64,000 nucleotides of DNA, taken from assembly GCF_019649055.1 (NCBI RefSeq), contig NW_026570303.1, positions 558,001 through 622,000 of the forward strand. Reading direction: 5' to 3'. The position numbers and the translations under genes are program-made. Shown one piece after another: positions 11,804 to 22,504 of this stretch. The notes under the pieces were generated by a model. That model saw nothing but the letters and a program-made list of their open reading frames with translations. It ran no database searches and was not told where the DNA came from. Within the stretch, counting starts at the first letter, position 1, and every line of letters begins with the position of its first letter. The DNA is from Paramacrobiotus metropolitanus. Lineage: Eukaryota > Tardigrada > Eutardigrada > Parachela > Macrobiotidae.

Positions 11804-14800
11804 ATGCAGCCCCAAGCTAGGGTGCTCCCGGTGTTACTCTTACTGACTGCGTCTTGGTGAGTGTATGACAATACATTTCCAGTTTTATGACTGTAAACTG
11901 TGACCTTACTATAAAGTCTAAAAAGTGTCGTTCTCGACATGTGGTTTCACCTGCTAATTGCACCTCTAGCGCAGACAAGCCGCTTCATCCGAAACCCGGA
12001 ACAATTCCGTTGACACCAGAACAATTAAAGCAGCAGCCGAAATTCATCGCCACTCACCGTCATCGGGCTGTCGGTGAGATTCCGGAATGCTTCGATGCCC
12101 GGGAGGAATGGTCGCAGTGTAAAAGCATCTCGGATATCCGTGACCAAGCACACTGCGGCAGTTGTTGGGTGAGAAATCCGTCCAGGTGCTAGCTGTAGAG
12201 GTTGTAGCTCATATACGGTACGGACGAAAGTGCCACAGGGTGATGTTTTAGGCTGTGGCATCCGCCAGCGTGTTGTCCGACCGGATTTGCATATGCGAAT
12301 TAGCGGCCGGTAAAGAACCCAGCCAGACATACGCATCGGCGTCATATATTGCCAGCTGCAGTTTCGATCGCGCCAATAAAAGCGGCCACGATAAGTGAGT
12401 ACCTTTGATTTTAATTTTGTTTAACGAGAATTTGTGGTCTAACCGTTAAGCGTGTTCATACTCCGATACTCGTATAAATCGGTAGCACTGATATTTGATA
12501 GTATCCCTGGTCACAAATCCTTTGTACTGCTCCATAATAATAAGGAATGCAGCATTACAGGGATCTTCTCAACATGAAACGGGGCATTGATTATCGCATT
12601 AATGATCACAGCATTTCTACCATTGGGGTTGCAGCTGTGATACTGCGGGTTATCCGTCGGACTTCTTTCGCTGGGCTGCCACACGCGGTTATATAACCGG
12701 AGGCAATTACCACAGCCAAAAGGGTTGTCAGCCATACCCATTCGTCCCATTACAGTTAACGTGTGCGCCCACCTGCACCAATCCAGAGTACGACAAAAAG
12801 ACAGTTGTCGAAGACACCGCTTACAGTACGCAGCAATACAAGAAATAATAATTAATCAAGTTTGTTTACCTTTTACCAGAAGTGGCAGTGGGTATAAGGT
12901 ATTCACCGTCTGTCGTCTGACTGTGTTTTCGTAGTTGACAGTTACTACGTCAGCCCTCTGGCGATCTCGTCTGGTCAAGAGGCCCGAAGTCAAGAAAGAA
13001 TTGATGCTCAAGTTCTCCGCATACAAACAGACATTTTAGTCAACGGCCCAGTTGTCGCTTATGTATATTTGTACAAAAGTTGGTATAAATGGAACCCGAA
13101 AGCAGGTAAGAAAATTCTCCGAGAGGTAATAGTCGCCCCACAGTAAAGCTACTGAAGTTTAAAAGTTTCCAAACAACCACACTTCGGAATTTACAAAGTA
13201 ATTCTACGTCATTCCACTTGAAGCTGTCAATAAAAGTTAATGGTACTTAAATTAATTTTGTTGCGGCATGTGCATATATGTGATATCAGACCCAACGTAA
13301 GGACGATGGATCATGGATCATACGTATACTTCAACAGAAACTTAGCAGCACATGCGCACATGCAGAGCACTATTTTTGGCGGGCAATGCAGCTACGAACA
13401 AGGCCTTTGCTGGACACAGTGCAGTAATATATAATTTTGTATCTAATTACAATACTTTATTGATTTATATCTTCTGAAATCAATACATGTATGGGCAATT
13501 TTGCAGTTATGCAAGAACTTTAGTTGACATGACAATGCCGTTGACATACTGCTCTAGCGTGTATTATACATCGCCTAATAGCTGCAGTTATACTGTATAG
13601 TTAACTGCAGGTGCTTACCGAGGTGAACATACCCAAGAGGAAGAGGTCAAACCGCCAAACCCGCCACTCTATCCGTATCGTCGGTTGGTGCAAAGACGAC
13701 AATGGCACTAAGTACTGGAAACTTCTTAACTCCTGGGGGAAATATTCCCTCGGCGGAGGTGAACTGAAGTTTGAGATGGGGAAGAATGTGGCCGAAATCG
13801 AAGAGAGTATTAAGGCATCGATTGTTTCGATCCCCAACACGTGTGCACCAATCTGTCAGTCCCGTATAACACAGATTATCCGCCGAAATCCCACCGATTT
13901 GACCTCGCCAATTTATGCTTTCTATGGTAAATTAAAACCCATTCAGCGCAAAAAAAAAATTACTGTGTAATGGTTTTTTCCCAGGGAACTGCGTCGTAAA
14001 AGTCAGTGTAGACGGCACCGGTCAGATATCTCTACTCGAAAAACCGGTACCCATTGGCAAGATTTTCGTCGCCGCTCCAGCTGGACCAATTGTAAGATGG
14101 AAGCTGACTAACGGCCGTCAAAAGGATGAATTTCGGATTATTAATGTAAGCTGACTGAAATGGTGAATAAATAATTCCGAAGTCAAAGTTGTTCGAACAC
14201 GTATTACAAATTTGATTGTGATTAGGCAGAAGTTCAATTTTAAACCTTGCAATATCGAGACATACAGTACCATTAACTTTATTAACGTATATTGATAATA
14301 CCGTTATGGGCGCGCTTTATCAGTTATCATATTCTGAATTTATTGTACGGATTTATTGGGGCAGTAATGTGCGTATTAACTTTTTATTACGTATAATGCT
14401 TATGCTTTTTTAGTCATTCGATCAAGCAGGCGTCTGCACCCCAGTGGACGGTTCACCCAAATTTGACTGTTCTGTCGCCACAGCTACCGGCACCGCATCC
14501 GCTTCCACCGTGGTGGGCAAAGATTACTGGGAACTAAGCCACTATTTTGCTAACAAATCCCTTTGAGTTTTGGTATATTATGGAGCACTACGCGCTGATA
14601 ATGAAATTCACATGCAGAGCCAACGCAACTGAGCAAAATCTTCACAAGTTCTCCCGGTTCCGCTGCGCATCAGCTGAACATTGGCAACAAATTAACCAAT
14701 CGGTTCACTGTTGTTGACGCTTTCCTAAATATCGACGGCAGTACGATTCTGGTTTGTGGTTTGGACAGACAAGAAAAACCAGCGTGCTCGACCATGAATA

Positions 14801-14829
14801 TAGCCGATAAGAAGGTCAGTGAATTTTGA
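11804..14829 (+). pseudogene. Cathepsin-B-like protease copy A, decaying
   Basis: A nine-exon copy of the peptidase C1A gene at 33763-36524. Exons by alignment are 11804-11856, 11970-12168, 12252-12394, 12635-12832, 12942-13105, 13611-13926, 13985-14145, 14414-14537 and 14618-14829. The signal peptide, the [11 protein letters not shown] and QAHCGSCW motifs (catalytic Cys intact), RHSIRIVGW (His) and LLNSWG (Asn) are all present. Three defects are visible. The donor of intron 4 is GC instead of GT. Exon 6 is two bases short in frame relative to copy B, just before the catalytic His. The donor of intron 8 has lost its GT. An AATAAA follows the stop at 14831. It may be non-functional; GC-AG splicing could rescue the first defect but not the frameshift. 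Confidence 0.8.
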
Positions 14830-15602
14830 CAATAAAAAAACATATTAATAAAAATTTAATTACGCAATAGGCATCAGATAATAAGGGCATATTCGGAAAA
14901 CGTTGTAATATTAGCTGTTACGTTTTATAAGTCTAAGTTCTAAACAGTCACAGTGTAGGTCTAAAATACTGCGCAAATATTACTTTAGATGCCTGTGTCC
15001 CCATCCAAGCTTTTGCAATCGGTCATCACCTCCTGTCAACCGCGATCATAGAGGCTCGTGGATTCTTTCTCTTTCTTTCTTTCTTTCTCTTCTTCTTTCT
15101 CTTCTGGATTCTTTCTGTTAAGCAATGTATATGTTGAGCTATAAAAACGGTATATCCATTAAAGGATGAAGCTGTTTCGTCAGATTTATGGGTGACTACA
15201 TGCGGAATAAAGTGCTTAGACATGGTTTACTGCAGATGCTAGTTGTGCGTTAGGTGTGCTAAATATTCCACTGCGACCCTTTAAGTTTGATAATCATTAA
15301 CTTTTAAAGCTACCCGTGTTCAGTGAGGTGGGATCTGGGCATGTGTTAGATCCCCGGCGGAGATGAGATCTAAAAGCGCACCAAGTTGGTGGTTGTCTGC
15401 TCGCATTTGAGGCACGGCTTTACAGACATTTTGGATAGGAGTGCAAAACTTTACACTAACACAAGCTCGATAGTGTTTTACGTTTTTGATCAACTTGTTC
15501 ATGCCTTTGCATGACCTTTACAACTGCATTATTATACGAGTATTATAACCCGATAACTGTATTATAACCCGATAACTGCTTGCACCTAATAGTGCTCTAT
15601 AA
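14830..15602. other. Duplicated cathepsin 3' flank
   Basis: About 14990-15200 aligns with 36885-37050 downstream of cathepsin B (for example tccatccaagc...tcctgtcaaccgc). This shows that the duplication included 3' flank. It also contains a CTTT microsatellite. Nothing coding was recognised. Confidence 0.55.
15064..15106. repeat. CTTT/CTTCT microsatellite
   Basis: A pyrimidine run of ctttctttcttt type with cttcttct interruptions. It generates a spurious Lys/Arg-rich frame on the minus strand. Confidence 0.85.
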
Positions 15603-16880
15603 TACGATCTCAAACATTTTGAATATCTCAATGGTGATTCCGCTTTTAGCTGCAACACTCATTTCACCAACCCCGCTGACCGCCTGAATTACCATTGACT
15701 TCCTCATCGGCTGTCGGTGCTGTGCTCATTGTTTTGTATGTGATCGCAATGTACCGACCGCGCAAAATTACGGAACGGTTCCGGAATATTAGTTGCCCAT
15801 TCACAGACGCTGGTTTTTGTTTTCTGTGTAGCGGCCATGCCGTTAACCAGTATTTCCCATATTCCTAACGCAAAGACAAATAAAATTCGCATATGCATGT
15901 GCAGTACTTGATGTTGTCACACTGCGTATCATCGTCGCCGCCAACTGGACAGCACTTGGGTTGCCATTCACCCGCTTTGTCGCCATTGCCCTGCCCCATC
16001 ATTATACAAGATTGTCCACTCCCCGGATTTTACTTCTTGTATTGCTCTGTGTTTGGACCGTGGCATTTGCCATAAGTTTAACGATGATGGACGTCATGCC
16101 GGAATTAGTGCATGGAAAGCTGCCGGCAGCTGTGGATTGGTGCGCATTCGCGGTCTGACCGTCAGCATTTTACCGGTTTTCGGCACATATCTTCCGGAAT
16201 CCGTTTTGGGCATGGTCTACAAAACACATTACTATGAAGATCGTTTTGGTACCGAATCAGCTTTCTACCATTTTTTTCAAATTTTAAAATGAATTTCAAA
16301 AATTTTAAAAATTAATTTAAAATTTAAAAAAAATGGTAGAAAGGTGGTTCGGTACCAAAACGCTCTTCATAGTAATGTGCCTTTTTGTGCAAAATTTGAA
16401 GAGCATCGGTTCATAATGAGACTTTTGGTACACCTCCGCGCGTTTAAACTTTTGGAATTTTATTTCACTAATAACTTCCGAACCGGATGCTGCGCGCACA
16501 AACGGTTTTTCGCCTGTGCATAAGAATCCTTTGGCTACATATTACCATAAAGCCATGCAAAAGAAGTGTTTGGGAGTGCGCGACAGCGAAAGTTGCAGTG
16601 GATGTATACAAATTTGGTGCTATGTACCGGGCCAAATCCCTTAACACTCGCCCTCGTCCATGTGCCTGCGAGGCACATTTAAACATTCAGAAATTCATGG
16701 AACCTTACATTGGTATTGCCCAGTTTCCATGAAGTACGATATAAAACTGCGATTTTAGTTCTTCTTCTTGGTGCGAGCAGAATAAGGGGCAGCCGTAAGA
16801 CGGCATTTCAATTTGTTTTGCGTACATCCGGAAGAATCGAGCACCGAAGGTGCATTCTCAGCATAGCCATACGAAATAAC
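15603..16880 (+). pseudogene. Rhodopsin-like 7TM receptor copy 3, interrupted by an insertion
   Basis: Closely related to copy 2 at the nucleotide level. The position of the start ATG reads ACG. Indels scramble TM1-TM2. TM3 (ANWTALGLPFTRFVAI), TM4 and the start of TM5 (to about 16221) can be followed. Then about 530 bp unrelated to copy 2 replace TM5-end to TM7, starting with a palindrome at 16225-16379. The receptor C-terminal tail resumes near 16757 (FFFLGASRI) and ends in a stretch matching copy 2 up to about 16880. Start loss, frameshifts and the replacement make it dead. Confidence 0.8.
16225..16379. mobile_element. Palindromic foldback/MITE-like insertion
   Basis: The first ~53 bases (cacattactatgaagatcg...) pair with the last ~53 with only about three mismatches, around an AT-rich centre. 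It lies exactly where receptor copy 3 diverges from copy 2, so it is an insertion or part of a larger ~530-bp one reaching about 16755. The terminal word cacattactatgaaga was not seen elsewhere in the window. No clear target duplication was found. Confidence 0.75.
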
Positions 16881-17085
16881 GATTAAGGCATCTCACATCA
16901 TAATCATAGCTTGTTTTGCAAAGTGGGAGCCAGTATTGGCACCTAATTAGTTTTATATTTCAGCAGGAGACCGTTATAGGATAGTGAGTTTGTAATACAC
17001 CCATAGTGCCGCGAAATAGGCGATAAACATTTAATTACTTGCGAAGCCAGCGATAGTATGAGCAAACGATGCTCTAATACCGTTC

Positions 17086-17112
17086 GTGGTATGAATATAG
17101 ATATCATACCAC
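17086..17112. repeat. Hairpin, sister of 9781-9804
   Basis: gtggtatga pairs with tcataccac around an AT-rich loop. The stem is conserved between duplicated flanks while the loop differs. Confidence 0.55.
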
Positions 17113-17165
17113 CAGACAGTATTGCAAATTTGCACGATAACTGGACATTTGCAGCTCCGATTCTT

Positions 17166-17240
17166 GCATACTAACATTTTTTGCATACTGACATATGTAC
17201 AAACATACTAACACACTAACATACTAACATATTGCATACT
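17166..17240. repeat. Short catactaac-type tandem repeat
   Basis: Several imperfect copies of catactaaca with spacers of ttttttg. Probably microsatellite slippage. Confidence 0.6.
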
Positions 17241-18700
17241 AACATTTTTAGATTCAGACAAGTAAAAGTTTATTTACGTGATGTGCCCTTTGCGTAGTCG
17301 CCGTCGTACTAAAGGTACGATTTGCCTCAGTACGCTAATAACATCAGAGATGTTGATTTTTTCTTGTATTCTAAACTGCAGTCTGCATGTGCAGCTAAGC
17401 ATGGCGATATGTACAGTACAACTTTACAAGCCACGCCTACTTCCGGTGCTACGTCCCGACAAGGCAGGCCAACTGCCAACGATTTACCTATAGCTCGTAG
17501 GGTAGATGTGTGCTGTTCTAATGCTTCTACGTAAGTAAATCTGTTAGAGCTTCTAGACATTCTGGCACATACTCAAAGAAAGCAGTGATGGGATATCTAC
17601 GAAATAAGTACGTCAACAGTATTTACATCGGATAAAGAAAAACCAGGGATATCGGTCCATCGTTCCAACTGGCTTGGCGCCTTTTCCAGTCAAAGTACTA
17701 GTACTCGTACCCGGTAGTCATCCGGACTTTTGAGTCAGTGCGTAATTTCCCGTACGTAATAAATTGGCAAGTTCTGGCTTAATACGTGCGTTTACAACAT
17801 TGATGATTGATGTCATGGGCACAGTGATTCATCAAGAGGTCACCCAGTATTACCCTATTTAACTAATTGATTGGCTGGTCATGGAAACAGGTGGGGATTT
17901 CCGCACGCCGCCCTTCGCAATGTGAATTGGCTGCACAAAGAAAACCAGCCAACCGCAACTGCGCACAGAACTGCAAGATTCGATTTACCAGTTGACGTAC
18001 GAGTATTCGTGTAGGAGTTACGAATAAAATACAGTACGCTTCTTCCGATTGATTGTAACGTGGTCGATTTTCCTAGTATGAAATATCGTCCAGCAGCGTG
18101 AACGTGAACTTCAACTCGCGGAAATCTTGTAATTTTTATTTTCATTTGGTGCTACTTGCAAAACTCGTATAGCTTTTGCATCTAAAAGCCTAACTCAGAT
18201 CATCTTTAAATAAAGCGGTTAGCGATCATAAGCCACCGTGCCATGCCCACGCGCCTGCTTTAAGCATCAAGACGACGGATGCTAAAAAGCAAGTTCTTGC
18301 TTTGCTTCTAGTAGTGTTGACTGACCGCAGACACTGCGCTAGCAGAGTACAGCTAGACTGTGTCTGTAGAACACGAGTCTGTAGAACACGACAAATTCGA
18401 TCTGGGGATTAGTAACGTAACGTTTCAGAAAAAATATTGTAATTATTAGTACTAATTAAATAACTTTTATTGGTAATATAGCCTCGTACATTCGCGGTGG
18501 GTTAACAATACTACAGGGAACGTCGTAACACTTAAGTCCATGGAAATGTTTATAATCATTAGTTTTTTAACCCTGTTCCGGTTAACTGTAAAAATTATTG
18601 TACTTATTGATGATTATATACTTAAAAAAATCGAGCGTTGTAATATTATATTGCAACTTATGTAACTGGCCAAAATTGCAGTCAGTGCAAAGCGAGTGGA

Positions 18701-21700
18701 ATGGATCAAGAGGTCGTCGTAGTGAGAATGAGCGACTCGCCATGCAGAGGAGCCCTGGATGCTCCGGTACATCGGCGTCGGAGCAATAAAGAAAGCCGCT
18801 CACTGGATCAAGCCAACCAGCCGACGGATTACAATGACCCGGCAAAGGTGCGTATTGACTATTGTTTAAATGCCGAATGATACCGGTTATTCATACAGAG
18901 CATTGTGCATTCTAACGGCTTTGGTTAACCGTGTTCGACGCAGTTATTATATAATTATGATTATATTATATGATTATGATTAAGATTGGGCATGTTGTGT
19001 ACTTCCGGTAAAAAGCTTTACTTGAATTCCGACCTATGATAATATAGTCTACTAGGGTAGTGTGTAAGTACACTGAAGTATTTGCTACTTTTTCTATTAC
19101 ACTTTGATCTTAGCGAATGACTTTTACACTACCTAATCTTTGACCTAATAAGTACTTGCATGCTATGCCAGTCGCTACAGTAGAGCTAACTCCACCTGAT
19201 AAATATTTGCCGTACTTTCAGACGTCCCAGAAAGCAGCGGAAAGTCGGATGTTAAATGATAGCAATGAGGAACAGCCCAGTTGCCACAAGGGCAGCCAAT
19301 CTCGTGCACTTATGCCGCACCCTCTTGCCATTCTCGATCTTGACCCATCGGCTTCACACCCCAATTATGCCATTACCGAAAAGAAGCAGTTGTTGGACAT
19401 TCTGCGCACCCATAAAGTGCTGATCCTGGGCGAGATCTCCGCAGAGTTGATGACTGAGATGCGCCGAGTGGCCAATGTGTACGTGCTGCGGTCCAGCGAG
19501 CCGGCCCGACGGGATGATCGCGAGGAGTGGAGCCAGGCGTTGACGACGTTCTTCCGTCTGATGGACCAGGCTGCCGGTGCCAAGGAGCAGTGGATGTTTG
19601 TGTTTGTCGATCGCTCCTTGGTGGGTCATCGCGTCCAGCCCGGTGTGGGCAAGGAAGGGGAGCGCACCACACTGCAGCATTACCAACACGGACAGCTAAT
19701 CTGCGAGAACATACTAGCGCTGAATCGGTGCGATGTTAGTGGGCCCACCGCCAAGTCCCTGCTGGGCGCCAAACCGAGTGCGAAAGCCAAGAAACGTGGG
19801 AACGCAGAGCTGCCGTGCCCGAACGGCTGCAGCGCGGAGAAGGAACTGCACCGCTGGAAGTGTGCCAAGTGCAACCAGGCTCTGGAATACGGGTTTGATG
19901 GGCATCTGTATTGTGACTGTGGAAAAGCGCCGGCAGATTTCTTTGTCTTCCATTGTGGGAAAGCACGGCATGGCCGAAAGTACGTTGGTTTTAGCGATGT
20001 GGAGACGGTGCTGAAAAACGTGAAACCTTTCAAGGAAATTCAAGGACATCTTAATTCTTGGTGAGCTGGGAAAACTGTTGCATCTAAGATCAGATTTCAC
20101 ACACAGAAATAATAAACTTATACAGTACATATTACAAAATTATCTTCCGTATTTTTAAAATTAGAAGCCCTGAACTTTTAAATATTAAAGAAGGCCTGTG
20201 AGAGGCTTATACGATGGAGGATGCTTTAAATTTGAGAAGTAGAATAACATATAAATGATATTTGGATTTAAATTTTTTATTTAATTCGTGTTTCCCTATA
20301 TTATAAATTTTCACAATTCTAATTGGTGACACCGTAATTGGTTGCACCATTGCAATACCATTATGCGTACAGAGGCTTTGTTTCGCATGGATTTGCGTGT
20401 AACAACGTGATAATTACAGTGGTCATTTAAATTATTACCCTTTTAACCGGCAGGTGAAACTGGCGTCGGAAAGTCAACCTGGATCAACGGTTTCGTTAAC
20501 TTTCTCACCTACGCCACCCTGGACGAAGCATTGGCGGAACCGGTATATTTGATTCCAGCGCAGTTCACCACGATGGATCGAAACTTCGACGAGAAGGTCA
20601 TCATCATGAAAGCGCTGACCGCGCCGGAGAACGAGGACACCATGACCGGTCAGTCCGCCACCCAGATGCCCAAAAGCTACGTCTTCAAGAAGGGTAACAT
20701 CCTGGTCCGCTTAATCGACACACCCGGCATCGGGGACACCCGCGGAACGGAACAGGACAAGAAGAACTTCGTCAGCATCATGCAGCATCTGTCCAATTAC
20801 GACAGCCTGCACGGCATCAGTATCCTGCTGAAGCCGAACAGTGCGCGACTGACGGTTATGTTCCAGTTCTGTATCAAGGAACTCCTGACGCACCTGCACC
20901 GCGACGCCTGCCATAACATCACCTTCATCTTCACCAACGCTCGCGGGACCTTTTACCGGCCGGGTGACACCATGCCGATTCTGAAGAAACTGATCCAGGA
21001 TTCGAAACTGAACATTTTGCTGAACAAAGACACAGTGTACTGCGTCGATAGTGAAGCCGTGCGATTTATGGCCGCCATGAAGGCCGGGGTGGAATTTGAT
21101 CAGACGGAGAAGGAGAATTTCGTTAAGAGCTGGGAGAAGTCTGTGGAGGAGACGGAACGCTTGCTCAAGTACATCTCAGAGCGTCCGCCGCATCCGCTGC
21201 AGAATACGCTGTCGTTGAACGAAGCGCGCCGCATGATCCTGTCGTTTACGGAACCCTTGGCACAGATCACGCGGAACATCCAGGTGAATCTGAAACTGGC
21301 GGACGACAAAGCCGACGAAATCAAAGCGACCAAGTACAGCCGGGAAAAACTGAAGCGCAAACTGTACGTCCCGGTGCTGGATTTGGAGCCGGTGCCGTTG
21401 GGGTTCCCGCGGACCGTGTGCATCTCCCAGAAGTGCATTAAGATGGTGGGCCAAAAGGTCAACTATATCACGTGGTGCCATAACCACTGTTACTTGAAGG
21501 AGATTGAGGCCAACCAGTATCCGCAGCCGGGATTGAAAAGCTGCACAGCCATGTCGGCCTCGGGCGGTGTATCGTGTGCGCGTTGCCAGTGCTCTTGGGA
21601 GAAGCATATGCACATCACCTACGAATTGCAGGAGACGGAAATCAAGAAGGTAGATCCGCACATTCAGGATCTGCTGCGCCAGAAGGACGGGCAGATTGCG

Positions 21701-22504
21701 GCCGTGGAATTGCTGCTGCATGATTTACAGCAGCGTAAAATGAATTTGACAGCCGAGGAAGAGCAGATCCGCAAGGTGTCGGCCAAGTTCGGTTATTTCT
21801 TGAAAATGAACGCCATGCTGCCTTACAACGATGCCATGGAAGAGTACCTGCGCTATTTGATTTCAGCGGAGCACGAGAAGATCGCCATCGGGGCCAGTCG
21901 TGACAGCCTAGCTAACTACCAAAAAATGGTAAATGCGTACCGCGAAGAGAAGCGCATCCTGGAAGAAGCCATGCAGAATCAAGACGACGATCGCCAGATT
22001 ACCGCCAAGGACATTAAGGACGCCATCCGGTCACTTTATAAGTTGCCTATCAATGGAAAAGCCATTCGGGATATGGTGGATGTGGTGCAGGATGCGCATG
22101 CCCAACAGCAGCGCCACACGGAGATTTGCTACTCTCCCAAGCAGCCCGGGACCATTAGGGCGACCAGGAAGCGCAATGGCGTACAGCGTCTGCTGGATGG
22201 TTTTGATGGCCATGATGAGTATAGGGATTATGACCGTCATGAGTCGAAACGCCCATGTCGACGCGATATCGGTTATTGGCAGGGCATGCGAGAGTACGAA
22301 GACCGCCGCATGGCCCAGTACGGAGGCCCCTCGGGGCGTGTACCGCGCTATGAAGGACCTGCACGGCCGCCGATGGGGCGTAATCCGCTGCCGCGGGATC
22401 CGCCTCATCATATGCGGAAACGTACACCATCGCCACGGCAGAGGGATGGCGATGCGTCCCGCGGATACAGTGTCCGAGAATTTTTTCGCCGGTTTTTTTT
22501 CTAA
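18701..22504 (+). CDS. Large AIG1/GIMAP-like P-loop GTPase with Cys-rich N-terminal region (three exons)
   Basis: Exons are 18701-18847, 19222-20060 and 20454-22504. The G domain begins across the last splice: ILILG-ETGVGKST (G1), then DTPGIGD at about 20720 (G3) and a TNARG element at about 20933 in the G4 position. The N-terminal half has a cysteine/histidine cluster (CPNGC, CAKCNQ, CDCG, FHCGKARHG; about 19815-19970) suggesting metal binding. After the G domain come a second Cys/His segment (CHNHC, CARCQC; about 21475-21595), heptad-like helices and a basic Arg-rich tail. This layout resembles large invertebrate AIG1-like proteins of unknown role. One extra base near 20042-20045 breaks the frame just before G1. 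Removing one base in the reading would give matching splice phase and about 1,011 residues. The break could be an error or a true lesion. Confidence 0.8.

Larger units (their letters stand above)
16881..18700. other. Receptor-3 flank and intergenic region
   Basis: The left part (to about 17470) is the sister of the copy 2 flank. It includes the hairpin at 17086-17112 and a run of catactaac-type short repeats at 17166-17240 not present in the sister. The right part holds nothing recognisable, and the GTPase promoter must lie in it. Confidence 0.5.

Noticed and set aside
15026-15223. Lys/Arg-rich minus-strand frame
   Set aside because: It is the complement of the CTTT microsatellite, not a gene.
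16487-16732. 81-codon frame inside the insertion in receptor copy 3
   Set aside because: No recognisable transposase or other domain, and it overlaps frames on the other strand equally well.
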